From Rhodamnia argentea (Eukaryota; Streptophyta; Magnoliopsida; Myrtales; Myrtaceae), in the NCBI RefSeq assembly GCF_020921035.1, contig NC_063160.1:16891095-16955094 (forward strand): 64,000 bases of DNA, in the 5' to 3' direction. Positions 24,803-36,000 of the stretch are shown here, one piece after another. Below the pieces are notes generated by a model, which was not told where the DNA came from, ran no database searches, and was given only the letters and a program-made list of their open reading frames with translations. How positions within the stretch are numbered: the first letter of the stretch is position 1; each line of letters begins with the position of its first letter. The translations under genes and the position numbers were made by a program.

Positions 24803-25915
24803 ATGAGGTCCGTTTTGGCTGCGGCCATCTGCTTCGTCTTGCTCCGGTCGTGCGCTCTCGCGATCCGGTCCCTCCCCCGTGAGCTGCGCCTTGGTCTCGG
24901 CGGCGCGACGGGACGAGCGGGCTCGAGCTGCGACGCTCGTGTGAAGTTCCTGGAGGCCCCCGAGTATCGGAACGGACCGGGGTGTCGGAAGTCGGACGGA
25001 AATCGAGGCGGCGCGGGCTCGGTCTGCGACCCGTCGCTCTTCCGGATAGCCATGACTCTTGATCTCGAGTACCTGAGGGGCACCGTAGCTGCGGTGCACT
25101 CCGTCCTGAAACACACTTCCTGCCCGGAGAACATCTTCTTCCACTTCGTTGCTTCAGCTTCCGCGAATCGGGAAACCTTGGCGGGAATCCTCCGGTCCGC
25201 ATTTCCTTCCCTCAGGTTCAAGATATACGGCTTCGACGAGGGTTCGGTGCGTCGCATGATATCCTCTTCCGTCCGGCAAGCCCTGGAGAACCCGCTGAAC
25301 TACGCAAGGTCCTACTTGGCCGACCTACTCGAGCCGTGCGTCGAGCGCGTGATATACTTAGACTCGGACGTCATTCTAGTCGACGACGTCCTGAAACTCT
25401 GGACCGTCCCGCTGACCGGGTCGAGAGCGATCGGAGCGCCCGAGTATTGCCACGCCAACTTCACCAAGTACTTCTCCGACGAGTTCTGGTCGGACACCGA
25501 GCTTCCTAAGGTCTTCGAGGGGAAAAGGCCGTGCTATTTCAATACGGGAGTGATGGTGATGGATTTGTTGAGGTGGAGAGAGGGTGATTACAGGAGGCGG
25601 ATCGAGGGATGGATGGAGATTCAGAGGGAGAGGCGGATCTACGAGCTGGGCTCGCTGCCTCCATTCTTGCTCGTGTTCGGCGGGGACGTCGAGGCGATCG
25701 ATAGGAGGTGGAATCAACACGGATTGGGCGGAGACAACGTGGTGAACAGTTGCAGGACGCTCCATCCTGGCCCTGTCAGCCTATTGCATTGGAGCGGCAA
25801 AGGGAAGCCATGGACAAGGCTTGATTTAAAGATGCCTTGTCCTGTGGACTACCTGTGGATGCCTTATGATCTGTACAGTTCGAAGGATAGCTCTCTCGCA
25901 GCACAACAATTGTGA
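24803..25915 (+). CDS. galacturonosyltransferase-like (GATL) glycosyltransferase, family GT8
   Basis: Intron-free 370-residue GT8 enzyme of the secretory pathway; GATL proteins act in pectin or xylan synthesis in the Golgi or ER. An N-terminal hydrophobic stretch (residues 5-20) serves as signal peptide, without the long stem of GAUT proteins. Conserved blocks in order: [13 protein letters not shown] (85 on), [29 protein letters not shown], the metal and nucleotide-sugar motif [10 protein letters not shown] (DSD at 187-189), [37 protein letters not shown] and [11 protein letters not shown] (329 on). Length and single exon match Arabidopsis GATL genes. The start is the first ATG and gives the signal peptide. 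Codons are much GC-richer than in neighbouring genes. Which GATL subgroup it belongs to is not resolved. Confidence 0.94.
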   Translation: MRSVLAAAICFVLLRSCALAIRSLPRELRLGLGGATGRAGSSCDARVKFLEAPEYRNGPGCRKSDGNRGGAGSVCDPSLFRIAMTLDLEYLRGTVAAVHSVLKHTSCPENIFFHFVASASANRETLAGILRSAFPSLRFKIYGFDEGSVRRMISSSVRQALENPLNYARSYLADLLEPCVERVIYLDSDVILVDDVLKLWTVPLTGSRAIGAPEYCHANFTKYFSDEFWSDTELPKVFEGKRPCYFNTGVMVMDLLRWREGDYRRRIEGWMEIQRERRIYELGSLPPFLLVFGGDVEAIDRRWNQHGLGGDNVVNSCRTLHPGPVSLLHWSGKGKPWTRLDLKMPCPVDYLWMPYDLYSSKDSSLAAQQL

Positions 25916-26723
25916 CGGACATAGACTCTTGTGTTTGCTATGTTCGGCTCGAGAATCGATCGACGAAATTCTTTCATTTGTATGTATGTGTGTACAAAGA
26001 GTTGTAAAACTTAGGAAATATACACAGAAGAGGTTGTCTCCCATTACAACTGGAGATAAACAATTTTGGTATCGCAAGATCTGGTCATCCTTTCTCTCTC
26101 TTTCCCTGTACCCTTACATTCTGATGATTCTTTCGTTCTCAGATTGTCCCGTGGACCAGAAATGTTTTGATTCTTTGATTCATTGAGAGCCATATTCTTG
26201 GATGGCCCAGTTCGTGATTTCGACAGTCTTGTTTGATAGGACTGCTTGTTCGCATTTGCAGGCAATGGCCCTTCACAAAAATTTTGGCATCTGTAGCTGC
26301 ATATGGAGGCAAGGGAACTTCAACCCGGAATTAGAAGTCTGAAACCTTCCACGTTGGGTAACATCTCGTGTCAATGATAAACATTTCAAGCGCTGGAGGA
26401 AAATGTTAAACTGCTGATCTGGAACATGCCTTCTGTCCAGCAATACATCATTTAGGCACTAATCAAAATCGAGGAGAATAGTTTTCGTGAATTCCTTAAG
26501 CACTAGTGAAAAAATCATCAATGAGTTTGAATCAAGAACAAAGTACAGCTCTGAAATTGATCTATCATTCAGCAACTGCACACACTCGCATCAGCATCAT
26601 ACCGCTGATCTGGATGTTGCAGAAATACATCCAGAATTAGATTTAAATGGGTTAGAAGCAGCGTATTTATGACTATACAGTCAGAACATCAAGAACGTGA
26701 TCCAACACGAAGCCATATACGTC

Positions 26724-26761
26724 ATCCTCTTCTAAGGGAAGTATCCTCTTCTAAGGGAAGT
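26724..26761. repeat. 19-bp perfect tandem repeat, two units
   Basis: ATCCTCTTCTAAGGGAAGT is repeated exactly twice, 95 bases beyond the stop codon of the DEL-like gene (3' side). It is probably within its 3' untranslated region. Confidence 0.7.
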
Positions 26762-26855
26762 GTATCAAAGAGCCAAAACTAATAACAAATCCTCTGACAA
26801 ATGGTTAAACATCTGTATTCTTCTGTACTTGATCATCTTGTACGGAAACAAGTGA

Positions 26856-29579
26856 TCAGGACACTTGTGGTATCTTTGTGTTCCCAGCAACTTCAGTGTA
26901 CCACAACTTCCATGCCTCCATGTAATGTGCAAAGAGGTCCGTCAGAGCTGCAACAGCATCAATAAGAGCCATCAGGCATGTTGTGCAGTTAGCGTATGTA
27001 TAAATAAAAAACTAATACAGGTTTGGCCAACCTGTGAAAGGACGAACCAGACCCTCATTTTGTGAGAATTCAGTTAGCCTATTTGACGGAAGAGGTGAAG
27101 GTAATGAAATAATGACTTGACTATGCAAAAAATGATATGTTGAGACTGCATCTATGCCAGAGATCTCCCTAAACATGAAAATCCAGAAACTCGAGGCGAA
27201 ACGGTCAGATACCTTGATTGTGATATTGAGGGCGATGAGTGGATGCTAGTGTTTCCCAGTCATAGTCCTGCTTCACAGACTTTGGCGCAAAATTTACTGC
27301 TCTGGGCAAACACACAGGAGCAAATGGGCCATATACATAACCGCCCGAGCCATTGTCTGAATGGCATTCTTGCTCACACTTCTCATAGTTCTTTTCTGGA
27401 TCATGTTTGACAAGAATCACCTTTTTTACTGGATCACATGATTTAGAATTGATCGATGAATCCACCTTACTTCTCTTTACAGTTTGATTTGTAATCTCAG
27501 TGCCAAAAAGTCTCTTCCTATATTGGTTGTGCTCCGAAGAATTAGCATCAGTATCCCCACATTTCCCTCTCCACCCTAGCCATCTGAATGCCGGTTTCCT
27601 AGTATCAGGGTGAGGCGTCTGCAAGTTAGCCATTAACCAAGCAACCAGTAAGTCAGTGAGCACGCAGTAAAGGCATCTACTTCAATTTCCTCTCACTGAG
27701 GCTCTCCAATGTTTACCTTCTCAATCAGATTCATGGATGAAAAGACATTGGCAATGTCATACAGTCGTCTGATCTTTGCTGCAAAATAGTGTTGAAAGTG
27801 TCAGTTACGAGTTCATTTCTCCTTCCTTATTTCAGTTAACAAGTCAAGAATGGGATTAATTACTTCTCATAGCTGTTGAATTGTTGTTATCACCTAGCAA
27901 TGCCACGGCAGCAGTATCAAGAGAGATCAAATCCACCTAGGATAAAGGAACAACGCACAATGAATAAGACGGGAATGATAGAAGAAAGAAATAGGAGCCC
28001 CAAAAGGTACACTTACCTTGGAACAAAGAAAAAGCTTCACGAAGTTCTGCGTAAGAAGGGCCAGTGATTTTTCTTTCCTGTTTTCTGCAGAAAGAAGAGC
28101 CAGAGATCTCTCTTTCTTATTATCTGCACAAGCAATCATTCATTCTTCTGTAATTAGGAATAACAAATCATATAAATTCTACCAAATTCACTGTAAGCAT
28201 AGTTGTGGTCTTAAAAAACTAGCCATCTAGGGTGATTTGAATCTCAAGACAATCAAATAGAAAAAGAATAGAAAAAAATAGAGAACTAAAATTACCAGAT
28301 TTGGACGATGCTGAAGAGTTATCTTGCATCTCAAATTTGAGATTCAAACACCCTTCATTTTCAGTGTCGTTAAAAACCTAACCATTCAAAATATTTAGCA
28401 TGAGTCCTTTTGAAAGATGCCATAGCTTTCAAATTAGCTCTCAAGAGCAAGACTAAATATAGTCAAAGGTATATGCATAATGTCACATGATTACTTCTCA
28501 AACCATCAAAAGGTAAAATGAGATATTAGCACTAATAATATGTTTTTTAATTCGGATAGAATCGACCAAATAAAATCTAAAATAAGGCATCTGTTCTGAC
28601 GAGCAAGAATGAATCTTAGTTCAGGAGTTGATCACATCCCACTTTTTCTACTAAAGCTACTCGAAGGGCATGGCAAAATCGAAAAACGGAATGAACTCCA
28701 ACCAGGCAGTACCTTTGCTGAGTCCCCACAATTTGAGTTATTGAAGTTCTCTCTCAAACCTTCTTCCTGGCGACAGTAGAGTAACCACATTAAAGCCATC
28801 AATCTGACTTCTTAAAGGGTAACACTACTATTGCAAGATGTATTTAGGAGCTAAATTCACCTTGAGCTCCTCCAAGGCCTTGGGGATCGCCCTGAAACCT
28901 TTCCATGAATACTGGTTTTTCGCTTTCCTCGCCACGACCTATACAAATCGGAAACTTAAGCGACTTTGGCAATGCAACATATGTGGAAGTGGAATGTCTC
29001 TTCAAATCCAATCTAAAACAGTTATAAGGTTTAAAATCTCACGCCAACGCTCTCCAATATGTTCACCACATCATAAATTCGCCTTCGCTCCACTCCTGCT
29101 CATTCAGAAGCGACTTATTAGTCGGGTACTAAATCAGTGTTCTCTTTTCGATAAGCCACGGTGAAGATCGGAACATCTTAGGTTAGCAAAAGGGAAAATC
29201 AGGGTTTATCATAAATCCGTCCATCCCGTGAGATCGAAGCTAGGAGAGAGAGGGAAGGAAGCAAACACCTAGCTTGAGGGCAGCATCGTCGAGTCCGATC
29301 ACTTCGATGTCATCTCTATTGTACAGCCTCAGGAAACTGATCCAAAACACCCAGACAGCAAACGAATAAGAAAATCAACCAAGACCCAGATCAAGATTAC
29401 AGGGAACGAGGGGGAATCACATAGAAAACGAAGAGGGTTTCGGGGAACCACTTGGAGCAGAGGACGCCGAGAGACTTGTCCTTGCGGCAATAGAGATGCT
29501 GCCTGGAATCGAGCAACTCCCCAGATCCCAGCGAAGCGTTCTCGCGGCAGGCCGAGTCATCGACTTTGACCAGCTCCAT
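26856..29579 (-). CDS. atypical E2F repressor, DEL/E2Fe-like, two DNA-binding domains
   Basis: DEL proteins bind E2F sites as monomers and repress; Arabidopsis DEL1/E2Fe restrains onset of endoreduplication. Eleven exons on the minus strand in coding order: 29579-29452, 29336-29269, 29095-29043, 28938-28861, 28766-28713, 28377-28296, 28123-28017, 27936-27864, 27778-27717, 27618-27213 and 26947-26856. Phases close to 400 residues. DNA-binding domain 1 runs from YCRKDKSLGVLC through GLDDAALKLGVERRRIYDVV to KNQYSWKGF (about 30-100). Domain 2 runs from KEKSLALLTQNFVKLF through ISLDTAAVALLG to KIRRLYDIANVFSSMNLIEK (about 165-235), then RKPAFRWLGW. The tail ends HYMEAWKLWY...PQVS, conserved in plant DELs. 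No dimerisation or retinoblastoma-binding region is seen, as expected. Exon 7 starts with a 39-bp tandem duplication carrying two acceptors. Confidence 0.93.
28052..28129 (-). repeat. 39-bp tandem duplication across an intron-exon border of the DEL-like gene
   Basis: Two abutting 39-base units (28129-28091 and 28090-28052) each begin with a splice acceptor (GTGCAG and CTGCAG) and then encode similar peptides, DNKKERSLALL and ENRKEKSLALL. Either acceptor keeps the frame, so the product can include or lack 13 residues just before the second DNA-binding domain. Confidence 0.8.
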
Positions 29580-29615
29580 TGTGACAGTTTCCTCGCCACT
29601 CTCGCACGAGGAACG

Positions 29616-29731
29616 CTCTCTCTCTCTCTCTCTCTCTCCTGGTCGTCTGTGCGTCAGCTGTGTTTGTGGAGTCGACGGTAGCGGAACGATGCGGGGTCAG
29701 AAGCCACGGCGAGAGAGAGAGAGAGAGAGAG
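29616..29731. repeat. CT and GA microsatellites in the DEL-like 5' leader
   Basis: A CT run at 29616-29639 and a GA run at 29711-29731 lie 40-150 bases upstream of the start codon. Because their strands differ, they could pair in RNA as an extended hairpin. Confidence 0.6.
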
Positions 29732-29999
29732 TATAAAGAGAGGGAAGAGGAGGAGGGACCGTTGAGAGGGAGGGAGAAGGAGGGAGAGTTTTGGTTGGCG
29801 ATGGCGGGTTTGAAATTTTGAAAGCTGGATCTGCGGGACGAGCGAAGGAGAGAGGAGAGGCTCGACGGGAGGATTCGTCTCGTTGCATGACGCGGGAGTT
29901 TGAATTGGGATTTGAAAGAGCGGTTGCGCGCAGTTTTACTCATTTGCCCTCGCCCAGCTTGCGCCCTCCCGGGGGATTTCGGGCCGGGCGACTTGGTAA

Positions 30000-30007
30000 T
30001 TTCGCGC
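30000..30007. promoter_or_regulatory. E2F consensus site upstream of the DEL-like gene
   Basis: TTTCGCGC fits the E2F consensus TTTSSCGC and lies about 420 bases upstream of the start codon. In Arabidopsis, DEL1 transcription is controlled by E2Fb and E2Fc through E2F sites. Here the site is seen; its use is inferred. Confidence 0.5.
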
Positions 30008-30120
30008 GCCTCCCGCTCGAGAAAAAGTTCCTCTTTCACCATGTTTTTGAAGGGAGGGGAGCGCCCTGCTTCAGATTTGGACGGGGCGCTGGCAACGCTA
30101 CGCAGCTCAACAATAATTAA

Positions 30121-30670
30121 ACAAAGATTCTCTTTTCCTAATTAACAAATGGTTTTATTTGGAGTAATCTCTACTTCTACTTTTTTTCGAAGTCCGCAAT
30201 AGCACCTTAAAACCGTTTGGATCGATCCAGGACACACTTGCTTGAGAAATTGTTCGAAAAAAAAAAGTATATTTAGATGCAACATTCGTTCACGAAACCC
30301 TTTTTAAAAATTGTACATACATTTCAAGGTGCATTGCATCGCACGTTCAGTGTTGCTGATTGGGGTATGGCGGACCTTAGTCAAGATGGCGAAATCTGCA
30401 ATTCAATCTCGGACAAGAAGGTTAGGTTCGAGTTTCTGGAGCTTGGTAATATCGAGCATCGACCTTGCATATGTTTCTCATGTTACTACATACGGAAAAA
30501 AAAAAATCACCAATCGGTTATAATTGTAAGCAATCTGAGTCAAGTAATTATCTCTTTAAGTTTGAACTTAAAACGTTGAAAATTCAAGCGGCTTGAACTT
30601 GAAAAACTTTGGCTGAGATGAAACAATCTACAGGTAAAGCTGGAGTACTTAAAAGCTGGTTTAAACAAGA
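30121..30670. other. intergenic, no gene seen
   Basis: AT-rich spacer between the divergent DEL promoter region and the RNase H repeats. Nothing was recognised. Confidence 0.4.
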
Positions 30671-31143
30671 GTTAATTACGATCTTTTCTCATCAACAGCT
30701 ATTAAAAAATTCCTGAATAATTTTTCAAGATCGTTTTATGTCCTGTTTTTTTTTTTAACCTCGAATTTGGAAAAGGGTAGAACTTATTGACGTAAAGATT
30801 TATCTCCATGCATTCTTGAATCTTAGCAAGCATTGCACATACACGTTCACGTCACATTCCCCATGAAAACGACAGTTCGTTTTTTGTTCTTGCCAGAGGA
30901 ACCTCGTGCTTTCTTTTTCATTACAAGACAGAAGCACAGGTCCAAAGTTGCAATTCTTTCTCCGACATCAGAAATTAACATTAATTTTAGAGAGGCTGGG
31001 GGATCAAGTTACCAATCTTTGCTTGCTGGAATTGGTCAAGCACCTTGAAAATATTCTCAAGAATAGGACCAGTGACCCAGTTCAGAGTCTAATTATGCTT
31101 CATGAGTTCTCTGTTTGACTATAGGAGAATCCACGTCAATGAC
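30671..31143. repeat. copy A of a duplicated segment with an RNase H tail
   Basis: This segment matches 31303-31802 in order, from ACGATCTTTTCTCATCAACA through TTCATTACAAGACAGAA to ACCAGTGACCCAGTTCAG. Its right end is the remnant of the C-terminus of the RNase H frame that is better kept in copy B. Confidence 0.75.
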
Positions 31144-31159
31144 AATTCCGGGGAGAAGT

Positions 31160-31287
31160 GTCAAAAAAGTCATAAACCTATTGTATTAGTGCCAATTCAG
31201 TTTTAAACCTTTTTTTTTTATGCCAATTCAGTCCTAAACAATTTGCATTGGTGCCAATTAAGTCCTAAATTTTTATGGTGCTTGTTT
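31160..31287. mobile_element. half of an AT-rich MITE
   Basis: Phrases GTGCCAATTCAGTYYTAAAC and GTGCCAATTAAGTCCTAAA recur as in the ends of a fold-back family; a similar half lies at about 47350-47465. The matching inverted end was not found. Confidence 0.4.
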
Positions 31288-31302
31288 AAACAAGAGTCCT
31301 AA

Positions 31303-32230
31303 ACCTTACGATCTTTTCTCATCAACAGCTATTAAAAAATTCTTTGAATATTTATTTCAGGATCGTGATTTATGTCCGGCCAATTTTTTTTTTAACCTCG
31401 AATTTGGACAAGGGTAGAACTTATTGACGTAAAGATTTATCTCCATGCATTTTTTAATATTATTTTAACATTTTAAATAAATTTTAAACATTTTTTTATT
31501 TTTTTCAAAATTATTTTTAAAATTATTTAAAATATCAAAAATATTTTAGAAAACCTCGTTAGCTTTCTTTTTCATTACAAGACAGAATCACAAGTCCAAC
31601 GAGGCTTTTTTACCTACATCAGAAATGAACATTAATTTTAGAGAAGATGGGGATCAAAATTTTAGGCTAAATCTTTGCATTGCTGTAAATTGGTTTACAA
31701 GCTAATTGAGAATATTCTCAAAAGTTTAGGACCAGTGACCCAGTTCAGAGTCTCCAAATGCTTCATGAGTTCTCTGTAGACAATAGGAGAATCCACCTCA
31801 ATGCCAAGTCTGTCCCAGGCGTTCTCCTTCGCCAATAAAACCGCATTCCCCACTGCAAGAGCTTCCACTGCATCGACGGGTTCTGCGTGTATCCTCTCGC
31901 CTTTGCCTCCTAAGAACATGCCATCAGAGTCCCCAGATACAACCCAATTGCTGCTTCCTTTGCATAGTTCCTTCATGGGGTTTCTGCCACTTGCGTTCAT
32001 CACGGACAGATGAATCACTCCACTTCAACAGGAGCAACAGGATAGATCCTAACAGATTTATCAGAGGCATTCTGCACTCTCTGAATAACGCCTTCATGGT
32101 TTCGATTTTTTCCGTTGAACACCATCTCGGTTCATTCGTTTCCAGATATGCCAGCAACAAAAGGCAATCTTTTCCCAGCAAGTTCTGTTTATCTGAAGCG
32201 GGATTGTTCCACCACAACCTCCTCGTGCAC
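31303..32230 (-). mobile_element. decayed LINE-type fragment with RNase H domain (copy B)
   Basis: On the minus strand, frames at 32018-31695 and 32232-31924 encode pieces typical of plant LINE-derived RNase H proteins. One holds GGKGERIHAEPVDAVEALAV, LAKENAWDRLGIEVDS and ELMKHLE; the other QNLLGKDCLLLLAYLETN. The two pieces are in different frames, the N-terminal catalytic part is not found, and no reverse transcriptase remains, so this is a relic. AT-rich low-complexity sequence fills 31446-31550, where copy A has unique sequence. Plant genomes also carry domesticated RNase H-like genes, but the broken frames argue against that here. Confidence 0.6.
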
Positions 32231-32239
32231 ACCCTTGAT

Positions 32240-33021
32240 TTTATTTTTGCTTCAGTTTCAGCTCCATTTACAGGATACTCCTTCCTTTTCAGAGAGATTC
32301 ATCAATGCCCGAGCCAAAACGTGATTGTAAAGGTTTAAGAATACGAGCAAAGGCTTTGGACATATTCAATGTGATGGGATTGTGGTTTAGATGAGGAAAC
32401 ATCTCCTTTCTCCTCCCTTTTTCTCCACTCTCCTTCTCCAGATGATATATTACCTTTTAGATCTCCAAACAAACAACCCATCTCTCAAGCAGTAGATGAA
32501 AAAATACATATTTATTTGTCCAAACCAAGCTTTTACATCTTCAGAAAGAAGGCTGACTTTCACAAAATAGAACATCCATTCATAAAAATAAGCAGCTTAG
32601 GAAAAAAAAAAGAGCCAAAATGAAACTTACTCACGTGGAATTACTAATGCATCCGAAAGATTACCATAATTTATTAGCAATTATCAACTCTTTACATCGG
32701 ATTTGTAGAACTGTAGTTGTGATTAAAATTAATCCCGAGAAACATAAGAGACAGTTGGCACAATTGTGTTACTTGTCTTGCAATTAAGCAGAAACTTGAA
32801 AAACAAGTGAAGCAAAGTGCAAACGATGACTCATATTACACTGTGCTCATCAAGTTTTCTCATGAAACTCCTATTATCACTATATATCTAATTCTACTGG
32901 ACAATTCACTCTCTCTCTCTTCTCTCTCTCTCTTATAGTACCGTCTCTATACGGAACAATAACAAAAATCTTCCAAATAGTGCACCTCGGAGGGCTTCGA
33001 ACTCCAAACATCTCCAAATCT
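32240..33021. other. 3' flank of the KONJAC-like gene
   Basis: No coding sequence was recognised. A (TC)n run occurs at about 32908-32934. Confidence 0.4.
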
Positions 33022-36000
33022 TCACAAGATGATATCATCCTGCACATTCATGTTGAGTGTCTTATTTGGTAGAACGATGCAGTTGATGATGACGACTTCT
33101 TGTTCTACCATCACAGATTCCCCTGCATTGTTGAGCATAATCCAAGGATTAAAGTGCAATGAGCACAGAATATTGGTCAAGTACTTAGCACTCTTAAAAA
33201 TTAAGTACCGAGAATTGTGATTCCCAACTTCGAGTTGTAGTCTCCATCAGCCTGGGCAAGCAGAAAGAGGTTGATCATTGACAGTTAACAGCAATCAACA
33301 AGGGCCGAAATTGTTGTGGAAAGATTTTAAAGTGAACTAATTTTTACAAACTTTCACAGTCATAGGCTCCGCTCTGACGCACAAAATTCCTCGACTAATG
33401 TCACACTTTTCGCATGTGAAACAACATGAGAATGAACAGGGAAACCGCAAACAAACTTGCCTGGACTCGTGACCATCTCCCGAGAGATGATTTCCATCCA
33501 ACAATGGAATTTATGACAACTGCATTATCCTGCCAAAGCAATCTCTGTCAATATTCTCAATCTCCTAGGATGATGTTACTCGTATTCAATTGTCTTCCAT
33601 ACCTCCAATTCGACATCATCCAAAATAATACAATTTATCAGCCTCACACCAGGTCCTACACGAACATTTGCTGAAATAGAGACATTGGGACCCATCTGTC
33701 CAAACAAGTGATGTCAAATCAAAAGATACAAAGAGAAGACAAAGCTACTGTAGATGGCGAAAGCAGAAATTATAAGTCAGGCCCTGAAAGTATTTTAAGC
33801 ACTCCGGACTCACCCTTCTAAAGTAAGCTACACTCCAATCACTTTTTTTTTGGTCGAAACACTCGAATCACTTGATGATGCTACATCTTTCAAGAACTTA
33901 ACTCATCTAAAGGCACAATTTAGCCAAGCACAATTAAATCTCTGACTGTATTTTCTCTTTTTTAAATTCAAGGCATACTCTCCACAAGGTGATTTTTCCA
34001 TACTTATCTTAGGGAAAGCCCAGAGAGGAAGCAAAACAATTTACTGAAGAACCATTGTTGACTCACCAGAACATTGTAGATTCACCGTCACTGTGCGAAT
34101 GAGTCTAGGATGTATGCAAACTAATACTGTGTATTTTGAGTTCCATCGCTTCATTTATATGGGAAAGAACACCTAGATTGACCGTAAATTCTAAATAGAG
34201 TAGAATAGCAATCAGTGAATTTGATTGGTCCATAACCAGAGTGGCTGATTCAAAAGTTTTCCAGGAAAACAAGATGGACCGACAGGAAGGATGTAGATGG
34301 AAGTACATGGAACAACCTTTGCAGTTGGATGTACTTTAGCTGATGGGTGAACATAAACATCACCGACAACTGTGGCCCTTCTTGTACCATCTCCACTAGC
34401 AAGAAGATAAGGAGATGTGAGTCTGAACTGGGCCAGATACAAATTGGAGCATTTCAAAGATATCCTGAACAGGAGGAGACATTGTAAGAGGATATAGATG
34501 AGGGCAAGTTGTAAATGGAAACTAATAGTTAGAAAAAGAGAAGCTAAAATATCACGTCGAGTCACTTTACCCTGGTGTCTTGATCTGTTCCCAATAATCC
34601 ATGGTCTCATATGTATAAAGCTGCTTCTTTCCAGCGAGAGGTGACAAAATATCCTGGTCCAATCTAACAAAATCTGCAGGAATGTTGGTTCTGTTGAGAA
34701 AGGTCAAGAACAAGGAAAGAATAGCACCATCAGCTTCGAAACAGGGATCAGAATCATAAGAAATCCAAAATAATGGAAAAAGAATGTAACATACAACCTA
34801 AAGAAATGAATACATGAGCACATCTGTGACGACATGTGCATAGTAACTTCCTCATTTTCCGATTATTTTAACGAGACAACCCCTCTGACCAAAAAAAAAA
34901 AAGACAACCCCAGGTGCAGCACTGAACTTATACTAGAAAGAATGATTTTTCAATACTTAATATATCTTGAGCTAACATAAGAAACATCCTCACGCCTCAG
35001 TATAATTCAAGCAAATTAATGAAGGGGAACAAGAACGCACATGCTTGCGCATCATATTTCCAATGTCTTTCGCCCGTCTCCTTACTTCTGTACATCTTCA
35101 ATTTTATCTAAAACCCAGTTTGCTAATTCCACGAGAAGTTATATATTTGTTAAAAAACACCCGCACCCACGAAGATATTAAAACTAGAAAAAGATTATGA
35201 CCTTAGTATATATGTTATTCTATGCAAACAGACAAACCAAAGGGTTTTTTTTCTCCTGTAACTGAGAACTGCATAGATGCCTATTACATTGGTTATATTG
35301 CTTGGCAACTCCAATAAGAAATTACGCAGTTTTTCTCATCAAAAGAGAAGAGGAGTAGTTATGTTCTAAACTGATTCTATTGACATTACAACTTCTTGTT
35401 TGAGTATAGCAGCAGCGGCGGCAACAAAAAGACTCAATCTTAGCCTATTAAGTAGGTTTGGCTATATGAATCTTTCTATACCATTTTTGCTCAACATTTT
35501 TTTAAATCAAAGCCTTCTCAACTAATTGGTCCAGTACTACAAATAATCACCCAGAACTGCTGCACGCAACTCATGATACATAAAATTTGTGAACAAAAAT
35601 ATTTCTGAGGATGAAAGTCGGTAAGATTGACCTAGTTGATGTGAATATATCAAGGCCTGGATAATCTCCGCAGATTAGCTGTAACTCAGATGAAAAAAAA
35701 TGTCAGCATGAAAGTGAGCTAGCCTGAATGTTAATGCAATTCATGGACACTTGAAGCATCTTATCACATCAACCAACCTCTGTCTTCCCGGTCATTAGAT
35801 ACATCCTCAATTGCAGTAAAAATATCAGGAGTAAAGATATATACACCACAGTTTATTAAATCACTGACCTGCATTTAAAGAGGAAAAAGTAAGTTAATGA
35901 AATCCTCAAATATGTTATTCAGTTAATCTAGCAGCAATCTGAGAAAGTGAAATGCCGTACAAATGTTTCAGGTTTCTCCGTGTAATGCAACAGCTCGTTC

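Noticed and set aside
24740-25257. Long open frames opposite the GATL gene
   Set aside because: They are GC-driven shadow frames of a strongly conserved GT8 coding sequence, with Arg/Ser-rich composition and no family match.
29557-30120. Frames through the GA/CT-rich region upstream of the DEL-like gene
   Set aside because: Simple-repeat translation (Ser/Leu or Arg/Glu runs) in a 5' leader and promoter.
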